The notes below the pieces were generated by a model. That model did no database searches. It worked only from the letters and a program-made list of their open reading frames with translations, and was not told where the DNA came from. From Paramicrobacterium agarici (GTDB lineage: Bacteria; Actinomycetota; Actinomycetes; Actinomycetales; Microbacteriaceae), in NCBI RefSeq assembly GCF_002563955.1, contig NZ_PDJE01000001.1, positions 3,038,001 to 3,102,000 on the forward strand: a stretch of DNA of 64,000 bases, written 5' to 3'. Of this stretch, positions 25,378 to 34,140 are shown one piece after another. The position numbers and the translations under genes are program-made. Within the stretch, counting starts at the first letter, position 1. The number at the start of each line of letters is the position of its first letter.

Positions 25378-26610
25378 TCACGCGCGTGCGCGTGAGGCGA
25401 GCTTCTGCGCGAGCAGAACGAGAACGACGGATGCTGTCGAGGCCACGGCCGTGAGGGCGGCATTCGCGGGCGTGCCCGCCGTGCTCTCGACCACGCCGCC
25501 CACCCACGACCCCGCGGCGATTCCGCTGTTGAACGACACGACCAGCGCCGCGCTCGCGGTGGCGCGCAGCTGCGGTGACGCCGTGCGCATGACGGCGGTC
25601 TGCACGAGCGGCGACATTGCTCCCATCGCCACACCCCAGACGAAGACGCCGGCGACGACGAGAGCGGGAACGGCCGGCGCGACAGCAAGCGCCACGGTGG
25701 CCACGGCCATGCTGGCGAAGGTGACGGGCAGCGCGATCGAGGGCCAGCGATCCACCGTCAGTCCGCTCACGAGGATGCCGACGAATCCCGCCGCCCCGAA
25801 GAGCGCGAGCAGCGGCCCCGTCCAGCCCGCGTCGAAGTGCGCCGCGTCGGTCAGGTAGGGCGTGATGTAGGCGAAGAGCGTGAAGTGCCCGAACGCGAAG
25901 ACCAGTGCCGCGGCGAGCAGCGCGGCGACCGGGGCACGCGACGCGTCACCTTTCGCGGGCTCCGCGTCCGGCTCGCTCTGTGCGGGCACGGAAGCCTCGG
26001 AGGCAACGCGCGGCAGAAAGCGCGCCACGACGAACGACAGGATGCCGACGAGCACACCGACCCCGAGAAATGCGAAGCACCAGTCCCCCACGAGCGCGAT
26101 CGCCGCCCCGGCCGGAAGCCCGAGTGCGAGCGCAACCGTGACGCCTCCCGTGACGATCGCGAGCCCGCGCCCGAGATGCCGTGAATCGAGAATCGCCGTC
26201 GCGTACACGATCACGACGGACCACAGCAGACCGTGTGCCGCTGCCGTGACTACGCGGGTCACGAGGGCGATCTCATACGTCGGCGCGAGCGCCGTTCCAA
26301 GGCTTCCCAGGGCGAAGACGGCAAGCGACCCGGACACGACGAGGCGACGGTCGATGCGACGGGTCAGACGAGCAAGCGGGATGCTGGCGAGGATCACCGT
26401 GACGGCCCACGCCGACAACAGAAGACCGATTTGCAGATTGTCGGCGCCGAGCGTGGCAGCCATCTGCGGCATGATCGCCGCGGGCAGCGACTCCGCGGCG
26501 ACAGTGAGTGCCAGCACGAGTGACAGCACACCGGTCGCGAGGTAGGGGAACGACGTGCCCGACTGTACGTCGCTCGGTACCGAGGTGACGGAGGTAGTTG
26601 TTTCAGGCAT
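25378..26610 (-). CDS. MFS exporter under MerR control
   Basis: 410 aa, 12 helices, DHA1/AraJ-like: IPLARLTRRIDRRLVVSG and RVVTAAAHGLLWSVVIVYATAI are family blocks; about 40% of residues look alike to the MFS protein at 22059-23288. ATG at 26610 (MPETTTSVTS); longer in-frame start at 26652 lies inside the operator. It lies exactly six bases after a TACGCT -10, so the mRNA is probably leaderless. The promoter has an overlong 20-base spacer filled by a palindrome, the arrangement activated by MerR proteins, and a merR gene is divergent. Substrate likely a toxic small molecule; identity unknown. Confidence 0.88.
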   Translation of the reverse strand: MPETTTSVTSVPSDVQSGTSFPYLATGVLSLVLALTVAAESLPAAIMPQMAATLGADNLQIGLLLSAWAVTVILASIPLARLTRRIDRRLVVSGSLAVFALGSLGTALAPTYEIALVTRVVTAAAHGLLWSVVIVYATAILDSRHLGRGLAIVTGGVTVALALGLPAGAAIALVGDWCFAFLGVGVLVGILSFVVARFLPRVASEASVPAQSEPDAEPAKGDASRAPVAALLAAALVFAFGHFTLFAYITPYLTDAAHFDAGWTGPLLALFGAAGFVGILVSGLTVDRWPSIALPVTFASMAVATVALAVAPAVPALVVAGVFVWGVAMGAMSPLVQTAVMRTASPQLRATASAALVVSFNSGIAAGSWVGGVVESTAGTPANAALTAVASTASVVLVLLAQKLASRARA

Positions 26611-26616
26611 GGCTTG

Positions 26617-26648
26617 AGCGTAAACTTTGACACTAATGTCAATGTCAA
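26617..26648 (-). promoter_or_regulatory. MerR-type promoter/operator for the MFS exporter
   Basis: Minus strand: -35 TTGACA at 26648-26643, -10 TACGCT at 26622-26617, 20 bases between. Inside the spacer is a perfect inverted repeat TTGACA-TTAG-TGTCAA (26627-26642). Spacers of 19-20 bp with an internal palindrome are the mark of MerR-family promoters, where the regulator twists the DNA to allow polymerase in. Confidence 0.75.
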
Positions 26649-26697
26649 GCACGAATCTCCCTCCGATGCTGAGGGACCCGGCACCAAGGGAGACACG

Positions 26698-27096
26698 GTG
26701 AAGATCGGCGAGCTTTCGGAGCGCACGGGCATACCGACACGGATGCTGCGCTACTACGAACAGCAGGGGCTCATTGCCCCGATGCGCTCAGCCAACGGAT
26801 ACCGCTCATACGCGGAGCGAGACGTCGAGCGCGCGATTCAGGTGCGCGGTCTCGTGCAGTCCGGTCTCTCCACGCGCCTGACGAAGCTCGTGCTCGATGC
26901 CGCAGACGTGTGCTCGAGACAAGAGGTCGTCGAATGCTCTGTCGATGTCGCCGACGAGCTGGCCGACGAACTCGCGGCGATCGAGTCGCGCATCAGCTGC
27001 CTCACCCGCAGCCGTGACACCGTGCGCGACTTTCTCTGCCGTTCGAACAACAAGGAGCGCCTCCTTCCCGCGGCTGCGTCAGCGTCAGCATCCTGA
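26698..27096 (+). CDS. MerR-family transcriptional activator
   Basis: 132 aa. Residues 1-70 form the MerR winged HTH (KIGELSERTGIPTRMLRYYEQQGLIAPMRSANGYRSY), then a dimerisation coiled coil (about 85-118) with little left for an effector domain. Cysteines at 79, 86, 102 and 114 or nearby could sense thiol-reactive agents, but no metal motif is clear. GTG start follows AAGGGA by about seven bases; the longer in-frame start at 26614 lies in the operator. Divergent from the MFS exporter it most likely controls. Confidence 0.9.
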   Translation: MKIGELSERTGIPTRMLRYYEQQGLIAPMRSANGYRSYAERDVERAIQVRGLVQSGLSTRLTKLVLDAADVCSRQEVVECSVDVADELADELAAIESRISCLTRSRDTVRDFLCRSNNKERLLPAAASASAS

Positions 27097-27146
27097 CCCC
27101 TCCCCGCCCGCGTGCGCCGGTCGCCCTCACGGGTGGCCAGAATGGC

Positions 27147-27152
27147 TACTCT
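27147..27152 (+). promoter_or_regulatory. -10 box TACTCT of a leaderless purU promoter
   Basis: TACTCT, six bases, then the GTG start of purU at 27159. Confidence 0.45.
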
Positions 27153-27158
27153 TGAGGA

Positions 27159-28046
27159 GTGACTTCCGCACCCGTTCCCTCTGCTGAGAGCACGAACGAC
27201 CCGAACCACTGGGTTCTCACGTTCGTGTGCCCCGATCAACCTGGAATCGTGCACGACGTGAGCGGTGCGATCGTGGCCGCGCGCGGCAACATCAGCGAAA
27301 GCCAGCAATTCGCGAGCGTCGACACCGACCGGTTCTTCATGCGCCTGCAGGTGCAGTCGTCGGCGTCTCGCGACGAGTTCGAGACGGCGCTGGCCCCCGT
27401 GGCCGAGAAGTTCGGCATGACGTGGAACGTCGACACCGTGGGGCGCCCGGTGCGCACGCTCATGCTCGCGTCGACGGCGGCGCACTGCGTCAATGACCTG
27501 CTGTTCCGCCAGCGCGCGGGGCACCTGCCCATTGACGTTCCGCTCATTCTCGCGAACCACCCCGACCTCGGCTCGCTCGCGGAGTTCTACGGCGTTCCCT
27601 TCGAGTCACAGCCGGTGGTCGACGCCGACACGAAGGCTGCGTTCGAGCAGCGCGTTCTCGACGCCGTCGACGAGTACGACATCGAGCTCGTCGTGCTCGC
27701 CCGCTACATGCAGATCCTCTCGCCCGAGCTGTGCGCCGCGCTCGAGGGTCGCGCCATCAACATCCACCATTCCTTTCTCCCTGGATTCAAGGGCGCCAAC
27801 CCGTACCGCCAGGCGCACGCACGCGGCGTCAAGCTCATCGGCGCCACCGCGCACTTCGTCACGAGCGATCTCGACGAGGGTCCGATCATCGAGCAGAACG
27901 TCGTGCGCGTCGACCACACGCAGTCGCCCAAGCAGCTCGTCGCGATCGGGCAAGACGAAGAGAGCCGCACGCTCACGCAGGCGGTGAAGTGGTTCGCAGA
28001 AAAGCGCGTGCTGCTCGACGGCGCCCGCACGATCATCTTCAAATAG
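27159..28046 (+). CDS. purU: Formyltetrahydrofolate deformylase PurU
   Basis: 295 aa. N-terminal ACT domain (about 18-95; VLTFVCPDQPGIVHDVSGAI) and C-terminal formyltransferase fold with the catalytic blocks INIHHSFLPGFKGANPY (His) and LIGATAHFVTSDLDEGPIIEQ (Asp). It hydrolyses 10-formyl-THF to formate and THF, balancing the one-carbon pool that GlyA and FolD feed 25 kb away. The GTG start lies six bases after TACTCT, pointing to a leaderless transcript. The aminotransferase gene follows after 14 bp with its own GGAGG and may be co-transcribed. Confidence 0.96.
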   Translation: MTSAPVPSAESTNDPNHWVLTFVCPDQPGIVHDVSGAIVAARGNISESQQFASVDTDRFFMRLQVQSSASRDEFETALAPVAEKFGMTWNVDTVGRPVRTLMLASTAAHCVNDLLFRQRAGHLPIDVPLILANHPDLGSLAEFYGVPFESQPVVDADTKAAFEQRVLDAVDEYDIELVVLARYMQILSPELCAALEGRAINIHHSFLPGFKGANPYRQAHARGVKLIGATAHFVTSDLDEGPIIEQNVVRVDHTQSPKQLVAIGQDEESRTLTQAVKWFAEKRVLLDGARTIIFK

Positions 28047-28060
28047 CAACGGAGGCTTGC

Positions 28061-29227
28061 GTGACATTCGCCGAACGCATCGACGCGCTGACCATCGACG
28101 ATCTGAGGCGAACGGGCGCGACAAAGTGGATCGCTCCCGGCATCGACATCGGCGCGTTCATTGCCGAGATGGACTTCGGGGTGGCCGACCCCGTCAAGTC
28201 CGCGCTGCGTGACGCGGTCGACGCCGAGGTCTTCGGCTACCTGCCCGAATCGATGCTGCGGGACGTCAAGGCGGCGACAGCATCCGCGCTCGCCTCGCGC
28301 GGCTACCCGGTCTCGGCCGACCACGTGATCGCCGTTCCCGACGTGCTGCGCGCGCTCGAGCTCACGCTCACGCGTCTCATGAGCCCGCAGGGCAAGGTCA
28401 TCGTTCCGACGCCGTCGTACATGCCGTTCCTGTTTCTGCCCCCGCGGCTCGGGCGCGAGGTCATCGAAGTGCCGATGATCGACGACGACGGCACCTGGCG
28501 CTTTGACCTCGATGCCTTGCGTGCCGCGTTCGCCGCCGGAGGCGAGATTCTGCTGCTCTGCCAGCCCTTCAACCCGCTCGGGCGCGTGTTCAGTCGCGAC
28601 GAGCTTGCCGCGGTGAGCTCCGTCGTGGGCGAGGCGGGTGGACGCGTGTTCGCCGACGAGATCTGGGCACCTCTCGTGCTTCCGGGTGCGACGCACGTGT
28701 CATATGCAACGGTGTCGGATGCTGCCGCACAACACACGGTCACGGCGACGTCCGCCGCCAAGGGGTGGAACCTTCCGGGCCTCAAATGCGCGCAGCTCAT
28801 CGTCTCGGGTGACGCCGATCGCGCCCGTTTCGACGACGCGGACTGGATCTCGCACGGTGCCTCGACCATGGGCGCTGCGGCAACGATCGCGGCGTACACC
28901 GAGGGTGGCCCGTGGCTCGACGACGTCGTGAGCTACCTCGACGGCAACCGTGCCGAGCTGCTCGATCTCGTCGCCGAGCACCTGCCCGGGGTGACGATGC
29001 ATCGCCCCGAGGGCACCTACGTCGCGTGGCTCGACTTCACAGCGCTCGGCATCGACTCCCCCGGCGAGTTCTTCGCCGAGAACGCGCGTGTCGGTGTTAC
29101 CGACGGAGCAGGATGCGGCGCCGCTGGCGTGGGTGGCGCGCGGTTCATCTTCGCAACGCCGCTCCCCATCATGCGCGAGGCGATCACGCGCATGGGAGCG
29201 GCGCTGCGCGAGCACGGGCTGGCCTGA
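28061..29227 (+). CDS. PLP-dependent C-S lyase / aminotransferase, MalY/PatB family
   Basis: 388 aa, fold type I. TSAAKGWNLPGLKCA carries the PLP lysine (K234); LLCQPFNPLGRVF and VFADEIWAPLVLPG are family blocks (NPxGR; DEIH/W variant where His is Trp). MalY/PatB enzymes cleave cystathionine or cysteine conjugates to release pyruvate, ammonia and a thiol. GTG start preceded by GGAGG; longer in-frame reading upstream overlaps purU. The DEIW in place of DEIH is worth noting and is shared with some PatB members. Alternative: a general aminotransferase. Confidence 0.88.
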   Translation: MTFAERIDALTIDDLRRTGATKWIAPGIDIGAFIAEMDFGVADPVKSALRDAVDAEVFGYLPESMLRDVKAATASALASRGYPVSADHVIAVPDVLRALELTLTRLMSPQGKVIVPTPSYMPFLFLPPRLGREVIEVPMIDDDGTWRFDLDALRAAFAAGGEILLLCQPFNPLGRVFSRDELAAVSSVVGEAGGRVFADEIWAPLVLPGATHVSYATVSDAAAQHTVTATSAAKGWNLPGLKCAQLIVSGDADRARFDDADWISHGASTMGAAATIAAYTEGGPWLDDVVSYLDGNRAELLDLVAEHLPGVTMHRPEGTYVAWLDFTALGIDSPGEFFAENARVGVTDGAGCGAAGVGGARFIFATPLPIMREAITRMGAALREHGLA

Positions 29228-29310
29228 CAGCATCCGTTTCGACCCTCTCCTGCGACGCTCATGCGCGCCTCAGCTTGTCGAACCGGCCGATCATTGCCAC
29301 GATAAAGACC

Positions 29311-30018
29311 GTGAGTGAGTCTCCGTACCAGGCCCTGTTCTTCATTTCGGGCGAGCACGAGCAGCTCGTCAGCTACGTGCAATCGCGGCTTGACGACCTC
29401 GCGACCGAGCTCGGGCAGCACGTCGAGCACGACGGCGAGCGCTCTGTGTGGCGGGTGAACGACGACTTCGCGTTCTCGATCACGGCTGAGAAGCTGAGCG
29501 ACGTGCACGCGTGGGAGTACGCCCAGCGCTACGACGACATTCGCGCGGCGTGGACGGTGTACGACTCGAGCACGCTCATCACGCTCGCGGGCCAGCAAGA
29601 CGTGATTCTCGAGACCGACGACCAGTACGACGCCGAGTTTCAGCGCCTGCGGTCAGAGCTCGAGTCGCTCGCCGTTGTCGTCGTGGACCCACTCGCGCCG
29701 CCGGTCGTCACCGACTCGATCATCATCACACCCCGCGCCGACACAAAGGCTGCTCCCGACTGGTTCGAGCACCAGCACGCCCCGGAGCGCCGCCCCGAGA
29801 CCCTTCCGACCACGGCGATCATGCGCGGTGAGAAGCCGCGGACCATGCAGGCGATCCTCATCGGCGTCGTGGTCGTGCTCGCGCTCATCCTTGCGGCGAT
29901 CATCGCGACGTTCGCACCTGTTCTCGGTACGTGGTGGCTCTCGTTCGCGGTGTTCGCCTGCGCCGCGCTCGTGGGAGTCGCTCTCGCAACGTGGCTCGTG
30001 CGCCGCGCCAGAGCCTAG
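29311..30018 (+). CDS. Unknown protein with two C-terminal membrane helices
   Basis: 235 aa, not recognised. Residues 1-140 are soluble and acidic with a regular alpha/beta look (QALFFISGEHEQLVSYVQSRLDDLATELG near the start); 141-175 are a Pro- and charge-rich linker; two membrane helices follow at about 183-205 and 210-230, ending in a basic RRARA tail. GTG at 29311 is the only in-frame start near the beginning of good codon use; no strong ribosome site is seen. It stands 83 bp after the PatB gene on the same strand. No function can be given. Confidence 0.65.
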   Translation: MSESPYQALFFISGEHEQLVSYVQSRLDDLATELGQHVEHDGERSVWRVNDDFAFSITAEKLSDVHAWEYAQRYDDIRAAWTVYDSSTLITLAGQQDVILETDDQYDAEFQRLRSELESLAVVVVDPLAPPVVTDSIIITPRADTKAAPDWFEHQHAPERRPETLPTTAIMRGEKPRTMQAILIGVVVVLALILAAIIATFAPVLGTWWLSFAVFACAALVGVALATWLVRRARA

Positions 30019-30030
30019 CCTTCACGCAAC

Positions 30031-30050
30031 GGCGGGTGCGAGCGCCCGCC
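30031..30050. terminator. Hairpin between convergent genes
   Basis: GGCGGG (30031-30036) pairs with CCCGCC (30045-30050) around an 8-base loop, 13 bases past the stop of the unknown protein gene and 39 bases before the stop of the dctA-like gene. Likely transcription stop; no T-run. Confidence 0.4.
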
Positions 30051-30089
30051 AGAGACGGTAGCTCACACCCGCGGGTCGCGCTGACTGCC

Positions 30090-31457
30090 TCAGCGAGCGG
30101 CCTCGAGTTCCTTCTCGGGTTCTGGTTCCCCAGACTTCGGAGCGGTACTCGTATGTGCATCGGGCTCAAGCGCAAGCTCGTCGAACGGGCTCGTGCCCGA
30201 GAGCGCAGCACGCGCCTGCTGCATGTCGATCTCGTGCGTCCAGCGCCCGATGAGCAGCGTCGCGACGGCGTTGCCCGTGAAGTTGGTGAGCGCGCGGCAC
30301 TCCGACATGAACTTGTCGATGCCGACGATCACGCCCATGCCCTCGAGCAGTTCGGGCCGGTGCGCCTGCAGCCCGGCGGCGAGCGTCGCGAGCCCGGCAC
30401 CCGTGACTCCAGCAGCACCCTTCGACGCGATGATCATGAACACCAGCAGCGACACCTGCTCTCCGAGGTTCATCGGCATGCCCATGGCCGTCGAGACGAA
30501 CAGCGACGCCATGGTGAGGTAAATCGCGGTCCCGTCGAGGTTGAACGAGTACCCGGTCGGCACCGTGATGCCGACGACCGGCTTCGAAACGCCCGCATGC
30601 TCCATCTTCGCGATGAGCCGCGGCAGCGCCGACTCCGACGACGACGTCGAGAAGATCAGCAGGTACTCGCGGGCCAGGTACTTCATGAGCATGAAGATGT
30701 TCAGGCCCGTCACGAGTTTCAGGATGCCGCCAAGCACGACCACGATGAACAGCGCGCACGTGAGGTAGAACGCGCCCATCAGAATCGCCATCGACCCGAT
30801 CGCGGCCCAGCCGGTGTTGCCGACGACGGCGGCGATCGCACCGAAAGCCCCGACGGGAGCGGCCCACATGATCATCATCATGAGCTTGAAGACCACAGCC
30901 TGAATGTGACGGATGCCGTTCACAACGGGTTCTCCGGCCTTGCCCATCGACTGCAGCGCGAAGCCCACGAGCAGGGCAAGCACGAGCGTGGGAAGCACCG
31001 GAATGTCGCCGGGAATGAGGCTCATCAAGAAGTCGACGGTCGCGTTCGACTCGCCGCCCGCGGCCTCCTTGTACGGCTCGAGGTGCAGGCCGCTTCCCGG
31101 ATGCACGATGTTGCCGACGACAAGACCGATGACGAGCGCGAACGTCGCCATGACCAAGAAGTACAGCATGGCGAGCCCGCCGACCTTGCCGACCGTCGCC
31201 GCGCGGGCGACAGAGCCAACGCCGAGCACGATCGTGCAGAAGATCACGGGCGCGATGATCATCTTGATCAGCGCGACAAACGCGGTTCCGAGGGGTTTCA
31301 GCGCGACGCCGGCCTCGGGAAAAATGAGGCCGATCGCGGCGCCAAGCACCACGGCGACGATCACCATGATGTAGAGCCAGTGGGTGCGATCCTTCTTGCG
31401 CTGAGGCGAAGCGTTCGAAGACGCGCCCGATGTGCGGGGTTGTGGCGTCATTGCCAT
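30090..31457 (-). CDS. Sodium:dicarboxylate symporter, DctA-like (DAACS family)
   Basis: 455 aa, eight helices plus two re-entrant hairpins. STSSSESALPRLIAKME is the Ser-rich hairpin 1 motif, SFNLDGTAIYLTMA the helix 7 block, and NFTGNAVATLLI the helix 8 substrate site. TAGGAG precedes the ATG by six bases; the long open frame continuing to 33311 is antisense to the kinase gene. Divergent from a CitA/DcuS-type kinase and regulator, which suggests that the system senses and imports a C4-dicarboxylate or citrate. Confidence 0.92.
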   Translation of the reverse strand: MAMTPQPRTSGASSNASPQRKKDRTHWLYIMVIVAVVLGAAIGLIFPEAGVALKPLGTAFVALIKMIIAPVIFCTIVLGVGSVARAATVGKVGGLAMLYFLVMATFALVIGLVVGNIVHPGSGLHLEPYKEAAGGESNATVDFLMSLIPGDIPVLPTLVLALLVGFALQSMGKAGEPVVNGIRHIQAVVFKLMMMIMWAAPVGAFGAIAAVVGNTGWAAIGSMAILMGAFYLTCALFIVVVLGGILKLVTGLNIFMLMKYLAREYLLIFSTSSSESALPRLIAKMEHAGVSKPVVGITVPTGYSFNLDGTAIYLTMASLFVSTAMGMPMNLGEQVSLLVFMIIASKGAAGVTGAGLATLAAGLQAHRPELLEGMGVIVGIDKFMSECRALTNFTGNAVATLLIGRWTHEIDMQQARAALSGTSPFDELALEPDAHTSTAPKSGEPEPEKELEAAR

Positions 31458-31586
31458 GCCGACTCCTAAGTCTGGTAGCGGTTGTCCTGCGTCACCATGC
31501 TGGTACCGGGCACGGATGCTGTCGCGGTTGCGTTCATAGTGTTCTCGACGTGCGAGGCTAATGTGCGTGAAAAAGGAGATCTGCGC

Positions 31587-33269
31587 ATGAGCTCGAGCCG
31601 CGCTGACCGCGCACCGCGTGCTCCGCGTCGCCGGCGCTCCCTGGCGCGCACGCTGTTCGTCGCGCAGCTGGTGCTGATCGTCGTCGTGTGCGCGACGCTC
31701 AGTCTCACGAGTTATTTCTCGACGCGCGCCGACATGCGCGAGGCCACGGCCAACCGGGTCTTGAGCATCGCGCAGACCCTCGCGAACGATCCGTTCGTGA
31801 CGAATGCCGTGCAGACGGCGCAGCCCTCGGATCAGCTGCAACCCTATGCGCTCACCGTCATGTCGACGGCGAAGGTCGACTTCATCACGATCATGGACCG
31901 CGACCGCACGCGCTACACACATCCGGATCCCGATCAGCTGGGAAAGCCGTATATCGGCAGCATCCAGACCGCGCTCGACGGCGAGAGTCAGGTGGAAGAA
32001 TACGTCGGCACCCTCGGGCCGTCGGTGCGCGCGATCGTGCCAATCTTCGGCGACACGGGCGAGGTCACGGCGATGGTCTCTGTCGGCGTGACGCTCGAGA
32101 CGATCTCCGTCGCTCAGGCGGCCGCGCTGCCGCAGATCATCATCGTGGCTCTCGCGGCGATCGCGCTCGGGGGCATCGGCTCGTGGATCGTGAGCCGCTA
32201 CCTGCGCCGCGTCACCCTGGGCTACGGGCCCGAGCAGCTGCGGAGCCTCTTCGCGTTCTACGATTCGGCGCTGCACTCTCTGCGCGAAGGCCTCGTGCTC
32301 GTCGACACCAACGGCCGTCTCGTGCTCTACAACGACCAGGCCGCCGAGCTTCTCGGGCTGCCGAGCGGCGGTGAGCACGACCCGATTGCGGTGTCGGAGC
32401 TGAGCCTGCCAGCATCCGTTCGCTCGCTTTTCGCCTCGGGGCGGGATGCTGATGACGAAATCCATCTCACACGAGACCGTGTTCTGGTCGTCAATCAGAA
32501 GCAGGCGACGCAGCCGGTCGGCGGCACGCGCATTCGCGAAGGTAGCCGAGGCACGGTCGCGACGCTGCGTGACCGCACCGATATTCAGGAGCTCACGGGC
32601 GAGCTCGAATCGATGACGACGCTGTCTGAGGCGCTGCGCGCGCAGACGCACGAGCACGCGAACCGGCTGCACACGGTCGCGACGCTCATTGAGCTGGGGC
32701 GCGAGCGTGAGGCGCTCGACTTCGCGGTGCACGACCAGCAGGAGTCGCAGCGACTGACCGACACGTTCGTGCAGTCGCTCGATGAGCCGTTCATCACGGC
32801 GCTCATGATCGGTAAGGCCGCGCAGGCGCACGAGCGTGGCATCGAGCTGACGATCACGGCAGCGGGCGAGCTTCCGCCCGGGTCGCTCGACGCCCGCGAT
32901 CTCGTCACCGTCACGGGCAACCTGCTCGACAACGCGTTCGACGCTGCCGCGAGTTCTGACGCGCGGCATGTGTGGGCCGACTTTGCTGCAGCCGACGGTG
33001 AGCTCATCATCACGATCGCGGACTCGGGTCCCGGCGTCGATACGGGTGAGATCGACGCGATCTTCCACCTCGGCGAGTCGAGCAAGGCGGCGCCGCCACG
33101 GTCGGGCGGCCGCGGGTATGGCCTCGTTCTCGTGCGGCAGGCCGTGACGAGGCTCGGCGGCACCCTCGATGTGGAATCTGACGGCGGCGCGATCTTCACG
33201 GTTACACTTCCCCTGGCGTCGCGCGACAGCGGCGCCGCGGCGGGCGAAGGAGGCACCGATGGCGCGTGA
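31587..33269 (+). CDS. Sensor histidine kinase, CitA/DcuS family
   Basis: 560 aa. Membrane helix 1 at about 22-44, an outer PAS-type sensor domain (45-205) typical of CitA/DcuS, helix 2 at about 208-232, a cytoplasmic PAS (about 245-355) and the kinase core: the dimerisation block QTHEHANRLH with probable phospho-His H355, N box GNLLDNAFDA, G1 DSGPGV, G2 GRGYGLVLV. AAGGAG precedes ATG 31587 and TAATGT (31559-31564) may be its -10. The outer domain should bind a carboxylate. The regulator gene overlaps its 3' end by 11 bp. Confidence 0.93.
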   Translation: MSSSRADRAPRAPRRRRSLARTLFVAQLVLIVVVCATLSLTSYFSTRADMREATANRVLSIAQTLANDPFVTNAVQTAQPSDQLQPYALTVMSTAKVDFITIMDRDRTRYTHPDPDQLGKPYIGSIQTALDGESQVEEYVGTLGPSVRAIVPIFGDTGEVTAMVSVGVTLETISVAQAAALPQIIIVALAAIALGGIGSWIVSRYLRRVTLGYGPEQLRSLFAFYDSALHSLREGLVLVDTNGRLVLYNDQAAELLGLPSGGEHDPIAVSELSLPASVRSLFASGRDADDEIHLTRDRVLVVNQKQATQPVGGTRIREGSRGTVATLRDRTDIQELTGELESMTTLSEALRAQTHEHANRLHTVATLIELGREREALDFAVHDQQESQRLTDTFVQSLDEPFITALMIGKAAQAHERGIELTITAAGELPPGSLDARDLVTVTGNLLDNAFDAAASSDARHVWADFAAADGELIITIADSGPGVDTGEIDAIFHLGESSKAAPPRSGGRGYGLVLVRQAVTRLGGTLDVESDGGAIFTVTLPLASRDSGAAAGEGGTDGA

Positions 33270-33960
33270 CCGCGACCTGCGGGTGCTCATCGTCGACGAC
33301 GACCCGCTCACGGCGGAGGCGCACGCGGACTACGTTCGACGCGTGCCTGGCTTCGCGGTCGACAGTGTTGTGCTGACGGGCAACGATGCGATGTCTCGAA
33401 TGGATGCTGCGGCAGCATCCGACTCCCCCGTCGACATCGTGCTTCTCGACATGAACCTCACCGACTCGCACGGCCTCGACGTCGCCTATCGCATGCATCA
33501 GCGCGGGCATGGGGCGGACATCATCGCGATCACGGCGGTGCGCGACTTGCAGGTAGTCAGGTCGGCGATCTCCACCGGGGTGACGCAGTATCTGATCAAG
33601 CCGTTCACTTTCGCGGCGTTCCGCGAGAAGCTCGAGAACCAGCGTGCCTTCCGGCTGAACCTGACCGACACCGGGGCGTTGGCCACGCAAGCATCGGTGG
33701 ACAATGCCCTGAGTGCGCTGCGTTCGGTGTCGCAGAGCCGTCTGCCGAAGGGGCTGCTTGAAGAGACGCTCGCCGCTGTCTCTACGCTGTTGCGTGAATC
33801 CGACGCCGCGCTCTCGGCGACGGAGGTCGGCGAGCGCCTCTCCCTCTCGCGGGTGACGGTGCGTCGCTACCTCGAGTACCTCGCGGAGACGAAGCAGGCC
33901 CGCAAACAGCCCCGCCATGGCACGCCGGGCCGTCCGGAGTACGAGTACCGCTGGCTCTGA
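33259..33960 (+). CDS. Response regulator, CitB/DcuR family
   Basis: 233 aa. Receiver domain 8-120 with acidic pocket DDD (13-15), phospho-acceptor D64 and K114; the C-terminal part holds a winged HTH (ATEVGERLSLSRVTVRRYLEYL). This is the DcuR/CitB layout and not the OmpR or NarL one. ATG 33259 follows GAAGGAG and overlaps the kinase gene. It likely activates the divergent dctA-like gene in answer to its ligand. Confidence 0.92.
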   Translation: MARDRDLRVLIVDDDPLTAEAHADYVRRVPGFAVDSVVLTGNDAMSRMDAAAASDSPVDIVLLDMNLTDSHGLDVAYRMHQRGHGADIIAITAVRDLQVVRSAISTGVTQYLIKPFTFAAFREKLENQRAFRLNLTDTGALATQASVDNALSALRSVSQSRLPKGLLEETLAAVSTLLRESDAALSATEVGERLSLSRVTVRRYLEYLAETKQARKQPRHGTPGRPEYEYRWL

Positions 33961-34049
33961 TCCGCGGTATCAACAGTTGGCATAGAGCCACAGGCAGGCG
34001 TAACCGACGCTTGTCAGGTGATCCAGCGACCCCGGCTTCACAACCTTGT

Positions 34050-34102
34050 TAAAGATAACTACCGGGTGTTGCTATTTATCTTTAGTAGACTAAAGATAAA
34101 TA
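34050..34102 (+). promoter_or_regulatory. Palindromic operator in front of the Fic gene
   Basis: TATTTATCTTTAGT (34073-34086) and ACTAAAGATAAATA (34089-34102) form a perfect 14-bp inverted repeat with a 2-base centre, 38 bp before the ATG. A half-site TAAAGATAA recurs at 34050-34058 in the right-arm orientation. The AT-rich palindrome stands out in this GC-rich DNA. The Fic protein itself ends in a winged HTH and is the likely binder. Confidence 0.65.
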
Positions 34103-34140
34103 ACGAGGGATGCTATCGACACATCGGAGAGGAAGCCGCA

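Noticed and set aside
31458-33311. N-terminal extension giving a 1073-residue dctA-like protein
   Set aside because: The added part is antisense to the histidine kinase; the true start at 31457 has a TAGGAG ribosome site and begins a normal symporter.
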